Shown here one piece after another: positions 1-10,327 of a stretch of DNA of 60,000 nt. Position numbers and translations under genes: made by a program. The DNA lies in contig NC_092671.1 of assembly GCF_964355755.1 (NCBI RefSeq), positions 16,527,501 to 16,587,500 of the forward strand. The letters run 5' to 3'. Under the pieces are notes generated by a model that had not been told where the DNA came from, ran no database searches, and saw nothing but the letters and a program-made list of their open reading frames with translations. Source of the stretch: Antedon mediterranea (Eukaryota > Echinodermata > Crinoidea > Comatulida > Antedonidae). Positions within the stretch are counted from its first letter, which is position 1. Each line of letters opens with the position of its first letter.

Positions 1-148
1 TTAGTAATAATGATGACTTCAAAATGACATAGCTGCAGTGTCTATTGTTTCATAATGGAAGTTTATGAGTACAGCATATTTTATTTAGATGGGTACATTG
101 TATTGTAGTATTAGTAATAAATAGTACAGTATTGTTATAAATACTTAC

Positions 149-3100
149 AATAAATGTATTAGTAGATGCATCTGTGTGTGAAAGATCTGAATGCTGAAAA
201 TAGAAATACATTGTTTTAATACCCCTTTTACAAGCCAATATAAAAAACACTGTTGTTTGGCATTTCTATGGTGTATGCCCCAGGTTGTGTTGTGGAAGAC
301 ATTCTTAAAAGATTTAATTTAAAGGTCAGGTACGGGTAAAAAATTTCTATTGATTATACATTCCAAGAATTATCGATCTATAATTTCCTCTATGTTTCAT
401 ATTTTTATTTTCATTGAAGGGATAGTTCAAATTACAAATTAATATCCTTATTCTTATAAAAAAATAAACTGTGTGGTAAAAAAAAATTTCAGATGACTAA
501 ATATAGGTAATATACTGTACCTTGAATTTTACGTTTCTGGTGTTCAGATTTTTATTTTTCGTGCTATATACAATAATTATCCACCATATACCCACCAACT
601 TTTTTTGCACTTTTTAAGGAATCACCAGATATGGTATTATATTGGTTAAACTACTTAACTACTGGAAAAAGTATGCTGAATATTTGGCAAATTTTGTCTT
701 GGGCAAGTTTAAAGGTTTCGTCGTGATTTCTATTACACATATTTGATTTATGTACATTTAACCAGATATTATATCTACCATTCATACCTGTACCTGAGCT
801 TTAACATTTTAACTACAAATGTCATACATCATAGTTCACATATCTTTCTATTGCTATTGTTTCAACTTTTCACATACTCCAAAATTGGAATAACTTACAA
901 TAACAACATCGTCCACTGCATGACCAGTTAACTGGGTCACTAGTGAGTAGTACAATTGTCTCATCCTGGAATCACCAACGATGGCTACACGTTGATTCTG
1001 AAAACATTGTCCAATTTCTCTATAAAAAAAAATATTTCAAAACGTCTGTCACATGGATAACATAAACTGATAATTTGTTGTTATACTTGTACAGTAATTC
1101 TAGCCAAGAATCACTCAATAAGGCATACTGTATTTGTGCAGCTGAACAAACGTCCAGTTTGCCACTATAATTGACCAGCATAAAGGACAAGACCAAATTT
1201 TATAAACTTGACCGATATGAATGAACACTTAATACCCTGGTTTGTATTTGTGCATCATACATCCTTTAGGTTGCCATTGGTCAGCTGTTAAATAGTAGCC
1301 ACTCGTCAAAAGTACATCACATGTGTCATGTCCTAGAAAAATAAAAAATATTGCAATACAGTTAATATTTGAAAGGACATAATTGTTATGTTGGGTATAG
1401 CATGTAAACAATATATATTATCACACACACACTTTGACCTGCACCGACATTTTGTTTCATTTTTATATTCCACTCAAAATCTAATATAGCACTGAAGTGA
1501 AACTTTTTGGAAAATTAAAAATGTATATTCCAGGAATTATTAACTTTACATAAATATTGAAAAGACACCGTGATATATGCTCTGTACAGTTTATATTTAT
1601 AAACAATTAAATACATGCTCTGCACAGTTTATATTTAAAACAATTGAATACATCTGTCGAGCATTTCCTTATATTGGGGTTAGGAAAATGATCAATATCA
1701 CAGAAATGACTGAATGGCCTTTTTAAGCTATGAATATAATATTAATGGTAATATATTTTTTAATACTCAACAAACAATGTCATCTTAATGTGCTATGGAC
1801 TTAAATGTTAAACTTTTCAACCATTGAGGAAGGTTGGCCATTGTTGGGAGAAAAATATCTTAGAAATAAAACAATACCCTACTGAGTGTGCCCATCAAGG
1901 ATTTCCATCTTTAAAACTTAAGTGACTAAAACTTTATGTCTAATGTCAGAGCTTTAGGTGGTTTTTTGCCTAGTGCCAACACTGTTTTCAACTACATGTT
2001 TCTCCCTGAAGGGTCACATTATGTCGGTGCTGCCAAATAGTGAACAGACTATAGTGAACTAGTACACCGGTGTAAACCCCCTACTCATGCACATCATATG
2101 AGCCATGAGCCGCTCGGCCACTAATTCAGTTACTGTACGATAATTGCTATTGAGAACAAGAATAATAAATGATGAAATTTAATCTATAGAAAGTATTTAA
2201 CAATGGAACTTATGTTACACAACACAACACAATTGGAACTGATTTATACTAGTTATTTTTAATATTCTGAATCTATGTGATGTCATGGTTGACTGCTGTG
2301 TATTATAAAGATCAGATATTAGGCTAGACACCAACTAGACAAGTGTTCTTCTGAAGCCGGTTTTGCCAGCAAGATTTAACAAAAATGGTTAATATTAAAA
2401 GAAAACAGAACATACAGTATACACATTTCAGTGTCTAATAGTAAATGAGATATTAAAGACATTAAACAATAGCAAATGTTATGTTACCTTAAAAAAAGGC
2501 TCTATACAATTCTATAGAACATTTTATAGAGCTCTAGGGTACTCTTATAGAAGTACAACATTTCTATAGAAACATATTTTAATTTCTATAGAATGTTTTA
2601 TAATCTATCATTTTATAAAATTTCTATAGAATTTATTTATAAATTTAAATGTGATCTATTTGACTATTTCAAAACATGAAATAACTAATACTAACATGTT
2701 GTTAATATCTTGTGATTGGTAAAACCATGATTCAACTAATCAGAGCCTATAGAATTTGTTGTTGCAGGAGCAACACAGATTGGATAAAACTGTTGATATA
2801 TTGACTACTTTTGTTTAGTTTTCTCATGCAATTGAACATTGTGAATGGGTTCTTATCACATGTACAACTGAACAGAGTATTACTACATTCAAAGATCTGC
2901 TGAAAGGAAGTCTTCCAACAAGCCTTATTTTAACACATTTATTTTTTCCTCACTCACCCCCATACAGTACTTAAAGTAGGGACCACACATGACAAAGATA
3001 CAACATTGTTTCAAGGATACTTTAAGGTATAGTAGTAGGCCTAGCTAAACCCACATTATGCACTTGTCAATTGCATGACCCACTATATGACCCCCGGGAG

Positions 3101-4060
3101 AGGTGCGTCTTGGGTGCATCATTTACAAATAATTATTGATCAAAATGTATGTCACAGCAATGAACAATGTATGCCCATGTCTGTCACTTTACCACCCACC
3201 ATATCATAAACAACATTGTCACAGTACGTCAAAATAGGTGAGTCATGGTCACTTTTAAGTCATATTTTTGACACACGTGTGCGTCATGGTATTCATAAGG
3301 AAAGACAAATGGCGCACCTCTCCCGGGGGTCATATACAGTAGTGGGTCATACAATTGACAAGTGCATTACTGTCTGAATTCTGTTTTTTTAGAAGAATAT
3401 TTCTGTATTTAATACATAATTACATCCGATTAGTTGGTAGAATGCACTTTGCACCTCCGAAAAAATCGAAATGCTGATTGCGCAAGGTATTTTGTGATGA
3501 GTTTAAAATATATAATAAAATATGTTAGACACGTCAAATTCATTAAAACGCATCAAATTCGTAAACCTCCCTAAATTGTTATACAGTAGGCCTAGTTAGA
3601 TTGATCGAAAACAATCAAGAAACAAATCATGAGATACAATCAATATTGTTAAAGAAATAGCAACTTTAAGCTAAGGTATACTATAGGCTAGGCCTTGGTC
3701 ATAGGCCCAGCCTAGCTAGCCAGGCCAGCCTCCTTTCTAGCCTTCTAGCTCTAGGCCTATGTCCTACCTAGCCTAGCCTAGCTAGGCCTCTGTAGCCGGC
3801 GCCCTGTAGCCTACTATTAGGCAAGTTAGAGCATATGCTTCACAAAAGAAAAACTAAAATATTCTTAAATATGCTAGGCCTAGGCCAAGACAAGTACGTA
3901 TTTTAGGTAGGCCTATATGCCACGTACCCTCAAGATAATAACCAACACCGTGTAGAACAAGAATCACTGCGAGAAGTGTGAAGGCTAGCCTTTTGGCGTT
4001 CTTCATTGAGCATTTTTCAGTTAACTCTCTTGTGGATTGTTCAAGAACACCACCAGCCAT
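149..4060 (-). CDS. CASD1: CASD1-like sialate O-acetyltransferase, 5' part (4 coding exons, partial)
   Basis: CASD1 is a Golgi multipass enzyme that transfers acetyl groups to sialic acid; its N-terminal luminal SGNH/GDSL-type domain is catalytic. I assembled exons 4060-3928, 1332-1236, 1019-899 and 193-149; phases 1, 2, 0 and 0 agree at every GT/AG junction. Exon 1 starts at MAGG and encodes a short cytoplasmic tail and a signal-anchor helix (LAFTLLAVILVLHGVGYY). Exon 2 has WQPKGCMMHKYKP, close to the vertebrate WQP-CMMHKYK block. Exon 3 has VAIVGDSRMRQLYYS, with the catalytic serine of the GDS motif. Exon 4 (15 codons) begins HSDLSHTDAS. Two in-frame upstream ATGs exist, but MAGG aligns with the vertebrate MAAL start. 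The remaining exons lie left of the window. The family assignment rests on remembered vertebrate CASD1 motifs and is strong because four separate exons agree in order and phase. Confidence 0.9.
1561..1655. repeat. Two-copy direct repeat in CASD1 intron 1
   Basis: A segment of about 40 bp containing atgctctgYacagtttatat, followed by AAACAATTRAATAC, occurs twice in direct orientation. No wider array is seen. Confidence 0.6.
2500..2645. repeat. Cluster of TTCTATAGAA palindromes in CASD1 intron 1
   Basis: The 10-bp palindrome TTCTATAGAA or close variants recurs five to six times within about 145 bp, with further TTTTATAAA palindromes. It may be a decayed hairpin MITE or simple palindromic repeat. 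No target duplication was identified. Confidence 0.5.
3059..3366. mobile_element. 308-bp MITE with ~50-bp inverted repeats and TTA target duplication
   Basis: The ends TGCACTTGTCAATTG and CAATTGACAAGTGCA are inverted copies. The similarity runs inward through a GACCCAC block to a CCCGGGAGAGGTGCG block for about 50 bp. TTA flanks both sides (3056-3058 and 3367-3369). A 3-bp TTA duplication with long TIRs fits PIF/Harbinger-type (Tourist-like) MITEs. It lies in CASD1 intron 1. The 2-kb element at 30890-32912 shares these termini. Confidence 0.8.
3676..3800. repeat. AGGCCTA/CTAG low-complexity cluster
   Basis: Dense, irregular repetition of the words taggcc, ctaggc, agccta and ctagcta in otherwise AT-rich DNA. 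The same texture returns at 32940-33330. Such AGGCCT-rich tracts are, from general knowledge, common in echinoderm genomes; I use this as weak organism evidence. Confidence 0.7.
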
Positions 4061-4198
4061 CGTCAAACTATAATCAAGATGAAATGTAAACGGTAGAAAT
4101 TGACGCTGGGCTAGCAACCAAAGCTGTCACTTTCCTCGCCTCATATAAACATCGACGACGACACGCACGGCGGCCTAGTTTTTGACAGGTATATAAAA
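4061..4198 (-). promoter_or_regulatory. Probable CASD1 5' UTR and promoter area
   Basis: This short stretch upstream of the CASD1 start is less AT-rich than its surroundings, with several CpGs around 4146-4170 (a cgacgacgacacgcacgg stretch). That is compatible with a 5' UTR or core promoter. No TATA box or initiator can be assigned. It ends at the inverted terminal repeat of the foldback-like element, so the core promoter has at most about 140 bp before repeat DNA begins. Inference from position and composition only. Confidence 0.35.
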
Positions 4199-4234
4199 TA
4201 TACCAAATTGGCTAGTTGAGAATTCTCAACTATT
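4199..4234 (+). repeat. Left inverted terminal repeat containing a perfect palindrome
   Basis: It contains TAGTTGAGAATTCTCAACTA, a perfect 20-bp palindrome. With its flanking TATACCA and TGGC it is repeated in reverse complement at 10291-10327, with 3 internal mismatches. Confidence 0.75.
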
Positions 4235-4492
4235 ACCGCAGTACGCCTGTAACGACGAAGCCTACCGGTATAATGGGATAGGCTGATTTCCTTGTTAACT
4301 TAAGGGGTCATTTAATTACTGAATTATGATTGGTAGTAAAGGAAATTTACTGGAATCCTATTGGATGGTAAGGTGGTAGTAGGACCATGTCCATCCCATT
4401 GCAGTAATAAAGTTGAGCCACCTGCGACCATTACAATGTCCTACCATGCTAATGTAGGAGTGGGGAAATGTTATGCTTACTACTGTTTCTTT

Positions 4493-6180
4493 TAATAATT
4501 TAGTACAATTAATAAGAATAAAGAATACACTTAACAATATACAACAAATAACATTAATGTACGATGTAGTTTAACACTGTTCTCAACTATAGTCATTTTG
4601 GTATACTTGAGCACATTGATAAAGAATAGGATAAACTTAACAATATACAACAAATAACATTAATGTACGATCCCGTTTAACACTGTTCTCAACTATAGTC
4701 ATTTTGGTATACTTGAGCACAGTGATAAAGAATAGGATAAACTTAACAATATACAACAACAATGTACGATCCCGTTTAACACTGTTCTCAACTATAGTCA
4801 TTTTGGTATACTTGAGCACAGTGATAAAGAATAGGATAAACTTAACAATATACAACAAAAAACATTAATGTACGATCCAGTTTAACACTGTTCTCAACTA
4901 TAGTCATTTTGGTATACTTGAGAACAGTTATAAATAATAGGATAAACTTAACAATATACAACAAAAAACATTAATGTACGATCCAGTTTAACACTGTTCT
5001 CAACTATAGTCATTTTGGTATACTTGAGAACAGTGATAAAGAATAGGATAAACTTAACAATATACAACAAAAAACATTAATGTACGATCCCGTTTAACAC
5101 TGTTCTCAACTATAGTCATTTTGGTATACTTGAGCACAGTGATAAAGAATAGGATAAACTTAATAATATACAACAAATAACATTAATGTACGATCCAGTT
5201 TACCACTGTTCTCAACTATAGTCATTTTGGTATACTTGAGCACAGTGATAAAGAATAGGATAAACTTAAAAATATACAACAAAAAACATTAATGTCCGAT
5301 CCAGTTTAACACTGTTCTCAACTATAGTCATTTTGGTATACTTGAGCACAGTGATAAAGAATAGGATAAACTTAAAAATATACAACAAAAACATTAATGT
5401 ACGATCCAGTTTAACACTGTTCTCAACTATAGTTATTTTGGTATACTTGAGAACAGTGATAAAGAATAGGATAAACTTAACAATATACAACAAAAAACAT
5501 TAATGTACGATCCAGTTTAACACTGTTCTCAACTATAGTCATTTTGGTATACTTGAGCACAGTGATAAAGAATAGGATAAACTTAAAAATATACAACAAA
5601 AAACATTAATGTACGATCCAGTTTAATACTGTTCTCAACTATAGTTATTTTGGTATACTTGAGAACAGTGATAAAGAATAGGATAAACTTAACAATATAC
5701 AACAAAAAACGTACATTAATGTACGATCCCGTTTAACACTGTTCTCGACTATAGTCATTTTGGTATACTTGAGCACAGTGATAAAGAATAGGATAAACTT
5801 AACAATATACAACAAAAAACATTAATGTACGATCCCGTTTAACACTGTTCTCAACTATAGTCATTTTGGTATACTTGAGCACAGTGATAAAGAATAGGAT
5901 AAACTTAATGATATACAACAAATAACATTAATGTACGATCCAGTTTACCACTGTTCTCAACTATAGTCATTTTGGTATACTTGAGCACAGTGATAAAGAA
6001 TAGGATAAACTTAACAATATACAACAAAAAACATTAATGTACGATCCCGTTTACCACTGTTCTCAACTATAGTCATTTTGGTATACTTGAGCACAATATA
6101 CAACAAATAACATTAATGTACACGATTCTGTTTAACACTGTTCTCAACTATAGTCATTTTCATATACTTGAGCACAGTGA
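4493..6180 (+). repeat. Satellite array A, about 16 copies of a ~106-bp monomer
   Basis: The monomer order is ACTTAACAATATACAACAA, ACATTAATGTACGATCC, GTTTAACACTGTTCTCAA, CTATAGTCATTTTGGTATA, CTTGAGCACAGTG, ATAAAGAATAGGATAA. The 16 copies are highly similar, with some length variants (about 97 bp). Each copy holds an imperfect hairpin: CACTGTTCTCAA pairs with TTGAGAACAGTG (perfect in variant copies) around a ~20-nt loop. Short ORFs through the array are artefacts of the repeat. Same monomer as 7975-9972 but in the opposite orientation. Confidence 0.92.
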
Positions 6181-6184
6181 TAAT

Positions 6185-7545
6185 ATGAAAAACATAATAA
6201 CACTATAATATTTGTAGATGAATGACGCGGACACATACATATGTTCATAAGTAATTGATATAAATTGACTTTTAAAAGTGGAATTAACACAAATGATTGT
6301 AGATAAATATGACGTGAATTGCACGTACATAATGTTGATGAGTAGAGTATATTTATATAAATCGACTTTGAAAAGTGAAATAACATTAATATTTGTAGAT
6401 GAATATGACGTGGACACGTACATATATTGATTAGTATATTGATATAAATCGACTTTTAAAAGTCAAATTAACACTAATATTTGTAGATGAATATGACTTG
6501 GACACGATTTACATATGTTGATGAGTATATTGATATAAATCGACTTTTAAAAGTGAAATAACACTAATATTTGTAGATGAATATGACGTGGACACGTACG
6601 GTACATAATGTTGATGAGTATATTGATATAAATCGACTTTTAAAAGTGAAATAACACTATTGATTGTAGATGAATATGACGTGGACAAGTACATTTATTG
6701 ATGAGTATATTGATATAAATCGACTTTTAAAAGTGAAATAACCCTATTAGCTGTACACTATTGATCATATATGAATATGACGTGAATTGCACGTACATAT
6801 GTTGATGAGTAGGCCTATATTGATATAATTGACTTCGAAAAGTGAAATAACACTGATTTGTAAATGAATATGACGTGGACAAGTACATTTATTGATGAGT
6901 ATATTGATAAATCGACTTTTAAAAGTGAAATAACACTAATATTTATAGATGAATATGACGTGGACACGTACATATGTTGATGAGTATATTGATATAAATC
7001 GACTTTTAAAAGAGGAATTAACACTATTGATTGTAGACGTGAATTGCACGTACATATGTTGATGAGTGTATTGATATAAATCGACTAAACGTTAAATAAC
7101 ACTATCTTGTACAAGTACCCCCACTTGCACTGATGAAGGGCTAGTGTTGCCCGAAAACTCTGCTAACTTTTCTGGCTGTTTTACTTTATCGTTTTGATTT
7201 AGCTTTTCGCTTCTTTTTTTGTATCTCCATTGAGACCACAGCATTGTTATTATTTCAGTATTTTGCCTTTGGATTTACTAATATTAAAAGTGAAATAACA
7301 CTAATGACTGTAGATGATATGACATTTATGTTGATGTATATATTTTTGTATATATAATATGCACACGTACATACGTTGATAGGTATTGATATAAATAGAT
7401 TTATAAAAGTACGGTAATAGACACTTTATTTGTAGATGAATACGACATGGACAAGTTGCAATAAATTCTATCGTTATATCGTATGTTGATGAGTATTGAT
7501 ATAAATCGACTTTTTTAAAGTGGAATAACACTAAAATGTATAGAT
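6185..7545 (+). repeat. Satellite array B, ~87-bp monomer, interrupted
   Basis: The monomer contains TTTGTAGATGAATATGACG, TGGACACGTACATATG, TTGATGAGTATATTGATA and CGACTTTTAAAAGTGAAATA, with the internal palindrome ACTTTTAAAAGT. About ten copies run to ~7100. The hammerhead-like element at 7105-7275 interrupts the array, and about three more divergent copies follow to ~7545. Copies are more diverged than in array A. It forms the spacer between the two arms of the foldback structure. Confidence 0.88.
7105..7275 (+). mobile_element. Family H dispersed element with hammerhead-like core, copy 1
   Basis: It starts near CTTGTACAAGTACC and contains CTGATGA (7130-7136), a GGGC/GCCC stem and GAAA (7153-7156). 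A T-rich block (CTGGCTGTTTTACTTTATC), a block beginning TTGTATCTCCATTGAGA, and the terminus TTTGCCTTTGGATTTA follow. The same block order recurs at 28870-29150 (minus), partly at 16915-17165 and at 56687-56790. CTGATGA plus stem plus GAAA is the conserved core of hammerhead ribozymes, but one extra A sits between CTGATGA and the stem. The class of element is not recognised. Confidence 0.6.
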
Positions 7546-7974
7546 GGCCTGGATAGGCCTCAACAAGTATTGTATTAAGCGGTACTGTATATTGATAGAC
7601 TTCATACCTGTAATGTCAATGAAATCTGGCAACAAGAATTGTGTTTGATCCTCCTAATAGTATTCTAATAATCTTGGTTTGTAAAGGAGGCATGAAAAAT
7701 CTAAACGCATAGCCAGGGGAGGGGTTGGAGTTTCGAACAAACTTCCCTGTGCCCGTCCTACGGTTTTTGTGAACTTTTTAGTAGCGTGCAAACGCGACTC
7801 TACAGCTCACTATGTCGATCGGTCGGTCGGTAAACACCAACTCAAATTTGAGCACGCGACTGCAGCCATGTATAGGCCTATGGCCTGTTTATACTAGAAA
7901 TCAGCAGTGAAAGTATATGTAAATAATATGTGTTAATATAGAATTAGTTTTTTTTATTTAATAAATAGTATTAA
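7546..7974. other. Unique stretch between satellites
   Basis: No gene signal. It contains a short GC-richer part (7690-7870) with a gatcggtcggtcggt micro-repeat near 7816. It separates satellite B from the inverted arm of satellite A. Confidence 0.5.
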
Positions 7975-9972
7975 AGTTGATCTTATTCTTTATCTGTGAT
8001 TAATTATACTCAAATGACTATAGTTTAAAACAGTATTAAACGGCATCTTACATTAATGTTATTTGCTGTTTATTCGAAGTTTATCCTATTCTTTATCACT
8101 GTGCTTAAATATACCAAAATGACTATAGTTGAGAACAGTGTTAAACTGGATCGTACATTAATGTTATTTGTTGTATATTGTTAAGTTTATCCTATTCTTT
8201 ATCACTGTGCTCAAGTATACCAAAATGACTATAGTCGAGAACAGTGTTAAACGGGATCATACATTAATGTTATTTGTTGTATAATGTTAAGTTTATCATA
8301 TTCTTTATCACTGTTCTCAAGTATCCAAAATGACTATAGTTGAGAACAGTGTTAAACTGGATCGTACATTAATGCTATTTGTTGTATATTGTTAAGTTTA
8401 TCCTATTCTTTATCACTGTGCTCAAGTATACCAAAATGACTATAGTCGAGAACAGTGTTAAACGGGATCGTACATTAATGTTATTTGTTGTATATTGTTA
8501 AGTTTATCCTATTCTTTATCACTGTGCTCAAGTATACCAAAATGACTATAGTCGAGAACAGTGTTAAACGGGATCGTACATTAATGTACGTTTTTTGTTG
8601 TATATTGTTAAGTTTATCCTATTCTTTATCACTGTTCTCAAGTATACCAAAATGACTATAGTTGAGAACAGTGTTAAACTGGATCGTACATTAATGTTTT
8701 TTGTTGTATATTGTTAAGTTTATCCTATTCTTTATCACTGTTCTCAAGTATACCAAAATGACTATAGTTGAGAACAGTGTTAAACTGGATCGTACATTAA
8801 TGTTTTTTGTTGTATATTTTTAAGTTTATCCTATTCTTTATCACTGTGCTCAAGTATACCAAAATGACTATAGTTGAGAACAGTGTTAAACTGGATCGTA
8901 CATTAATGTTTTTTGTTGTATATTGTTAAGTTTATCCTATTCTTTATCACTGTTCTCAAGTATACCAAAATGACTATAGTTGAGAACAGTGTTAAACTGG
9001 ATCGTACATTAATGCTATTTGTTGTATATTATTAAGTTTATCCTATTCTTTATCACTGTGCTTAAGTATACCAAAATGACTATAGTTGAGAACAGTGTTA
9101 AACGGGATCGTACATTAATGTTTTTTGTTGTATATTATTAAGTTTATCCTATTCTTTATCACTGTGCTCAAGTATACCAAAATGACTATAGTCGAGAACA
9201 GTGTTAAACGGGATCATACCTTAATGCTATTTGTTGTATATTATTAAGTTTATCCTATTCTTTATCACTGTGCTTAAGTATACCAAAATGACTATAGTTG
9301 AGAACAGTGTTAAACTGGATCGTACATTAATGTTATTTGTTGTATATTATTAAGTTTATCCTATTCTTTATCACTGTGCTCAAGTATACCAAAATGACTA
9401 TAGTTGAGAACAGTGTTAAACTGGATCGTACATTAATGCTATTTGTTGTATATTATTAAGTTTATCCTATTCTTTATCACTGTGCTCAAGTATACCAAAA
9501 TGACTATAGTTGAGAACAGTGTTAAACGGAATCGTACATTAATGTTATATGTTGTATATTGTTAAGTTTATCCTATTCTTTATCACTGTGCTCAAGTATA
9601 CCAAAATGACTATAGTTGAGAACAGTGTTTAACTACATCGTACATTAATGTTATGTGTTGTATATTGTTAAGTTTATCCTATTCTTTATCACTGTGCTCA
9701 AGTATACCAAAATGACTATAGTTGAGAACAGTGTTAAACGGGATCATACATTAATTTTATTTGTTGTATAATGTTAAGTTTATCCTATTCTTTATCACTG
9801 TTCTCAAGTATCCAAAATGACTATAGTTGAGAACAGTGTTAAACTGGATCGTACATTAATGCTATTTGTTGTATATTGTTAAGTTTATCCTATTCTTTAT
9901 CACTGTGCTCAAGTATACCAAAATGACTATAGTCGAGAACAGTGGTAAACTGGATCGTACATTAATTTTATC
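7975..9972 (-). repeat. Satellite array A', about 19 copies, inverted relative to 4493-6180
   Basis: It reads AAGTTTATCCTATTCTTTATC, CACTGTGCTCAAG, TATACCAAAATGACTATAG, TTGAGAACAGTGTTAAAC, GGATCGTACATTAATG, TTTTTTGTTGTATATTGTT, the reverse complement of array A. Nineteen copies of the ATGACTATAGT core were counted. The outermost copy at the inner edge (7975-8030) is the most diverged; central copies are nearly identical. The part reading TATACCAAAATGACTATAG then TTGAGAA resembles the terminal repeat (TATACCAAATTGGCTAG then TTGAGAA). Confidence 0.92.
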
Positions 9973-10290
9973 CTTTGCTTTACTGTGCTTTGATTTGATA
10001 AGCAAGTTTGGTTGCCCCGCCCCCATATGTTGCCTACTAAATTAGGATTCCCTAGCTTTTCTATAAAAATTGAAGTACCCACAATGCACGTTATACGGAA
10101 TTCATAATCTTGTAAAATACAGACACAATAGTTTTTATCGTATTGTTTTCATTTAAATATCACTAAGATTGTCTTAAACTACAAACAACTAAAATTAGTG
10201 AAGGTATGCAAGTGTTTCTAAATATTTATTACTGGTAGTATTAATACAATTTGGATTATATCATTTTCCAGAAAGGTAGAAAAAAACATA

Positions 10291-10327
10291 AAATAGTTGA
10301 GAATTCTCAACTAGCCAGGATGGTATA
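10291..10327 (-). repeat. Right inverted terminal repeat containing the same palindrome
   Basis: Reverse complement of 4199-4234 apart from three bases: the TAGTTGAGAATTCTCAACTA palindrome, then GCCA, three differing bases and TGGTATA. Confidence 0.75.

Larger units (their letters stand above)
4199..10327. mobile_element. Foldback-like element with satellite arms in inverted orientation (~6.1 kb)
   Basis: The boundaries are an inverted pair: 4199-4234 (TATACCA, three differing bases, then tggctagttgagaattctc) and 10291-10327 reversed. Inside, a ~106-bp satellite runs one way at 4493-6180 and the opposite way at 7975-9972. A different ~87-bp satellite lies in the centre. Long inverted arms built of tandem repeats define foldback elements, for example Drosophila FB and the sea-urchin TU elements. 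The spacers between TIR and array (4235-4492 and 9973-10290) are not similar to each other, so the symmetry is not complete. No clear target duplication was found. No transposase ORF is visible. It lies between the CASD1 5' end and the SLC4 3' end. Confidence 0.6.

Noticed and set aside
1990-2135. Possible tRNA-derived SINE on the minus strand (TGGCCGAGCGGCTC)
   Set aside because: Only an A-box-like word is present; no B box or tail recognised.
3928-4060. First exon considered as Wntless (MAG-x-LE start)
   Set aside because: The next exons encode WQPKGCMMHKYK and IVGDSR, which fit CASD1 and not Wntless.
4637-5493. Repeated ORFs of 73-75 codons (MLYIVKFILFFITVLKY...)
   Set aside because: They run through the 106-bp satellite; the repetition and lack of codon structure show they are by-products.
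4493-9972. CRISPR-like array
   Set aside because: Whole monomers are repeated with no unique spacers, in an animal genome; it is satellite DNA.
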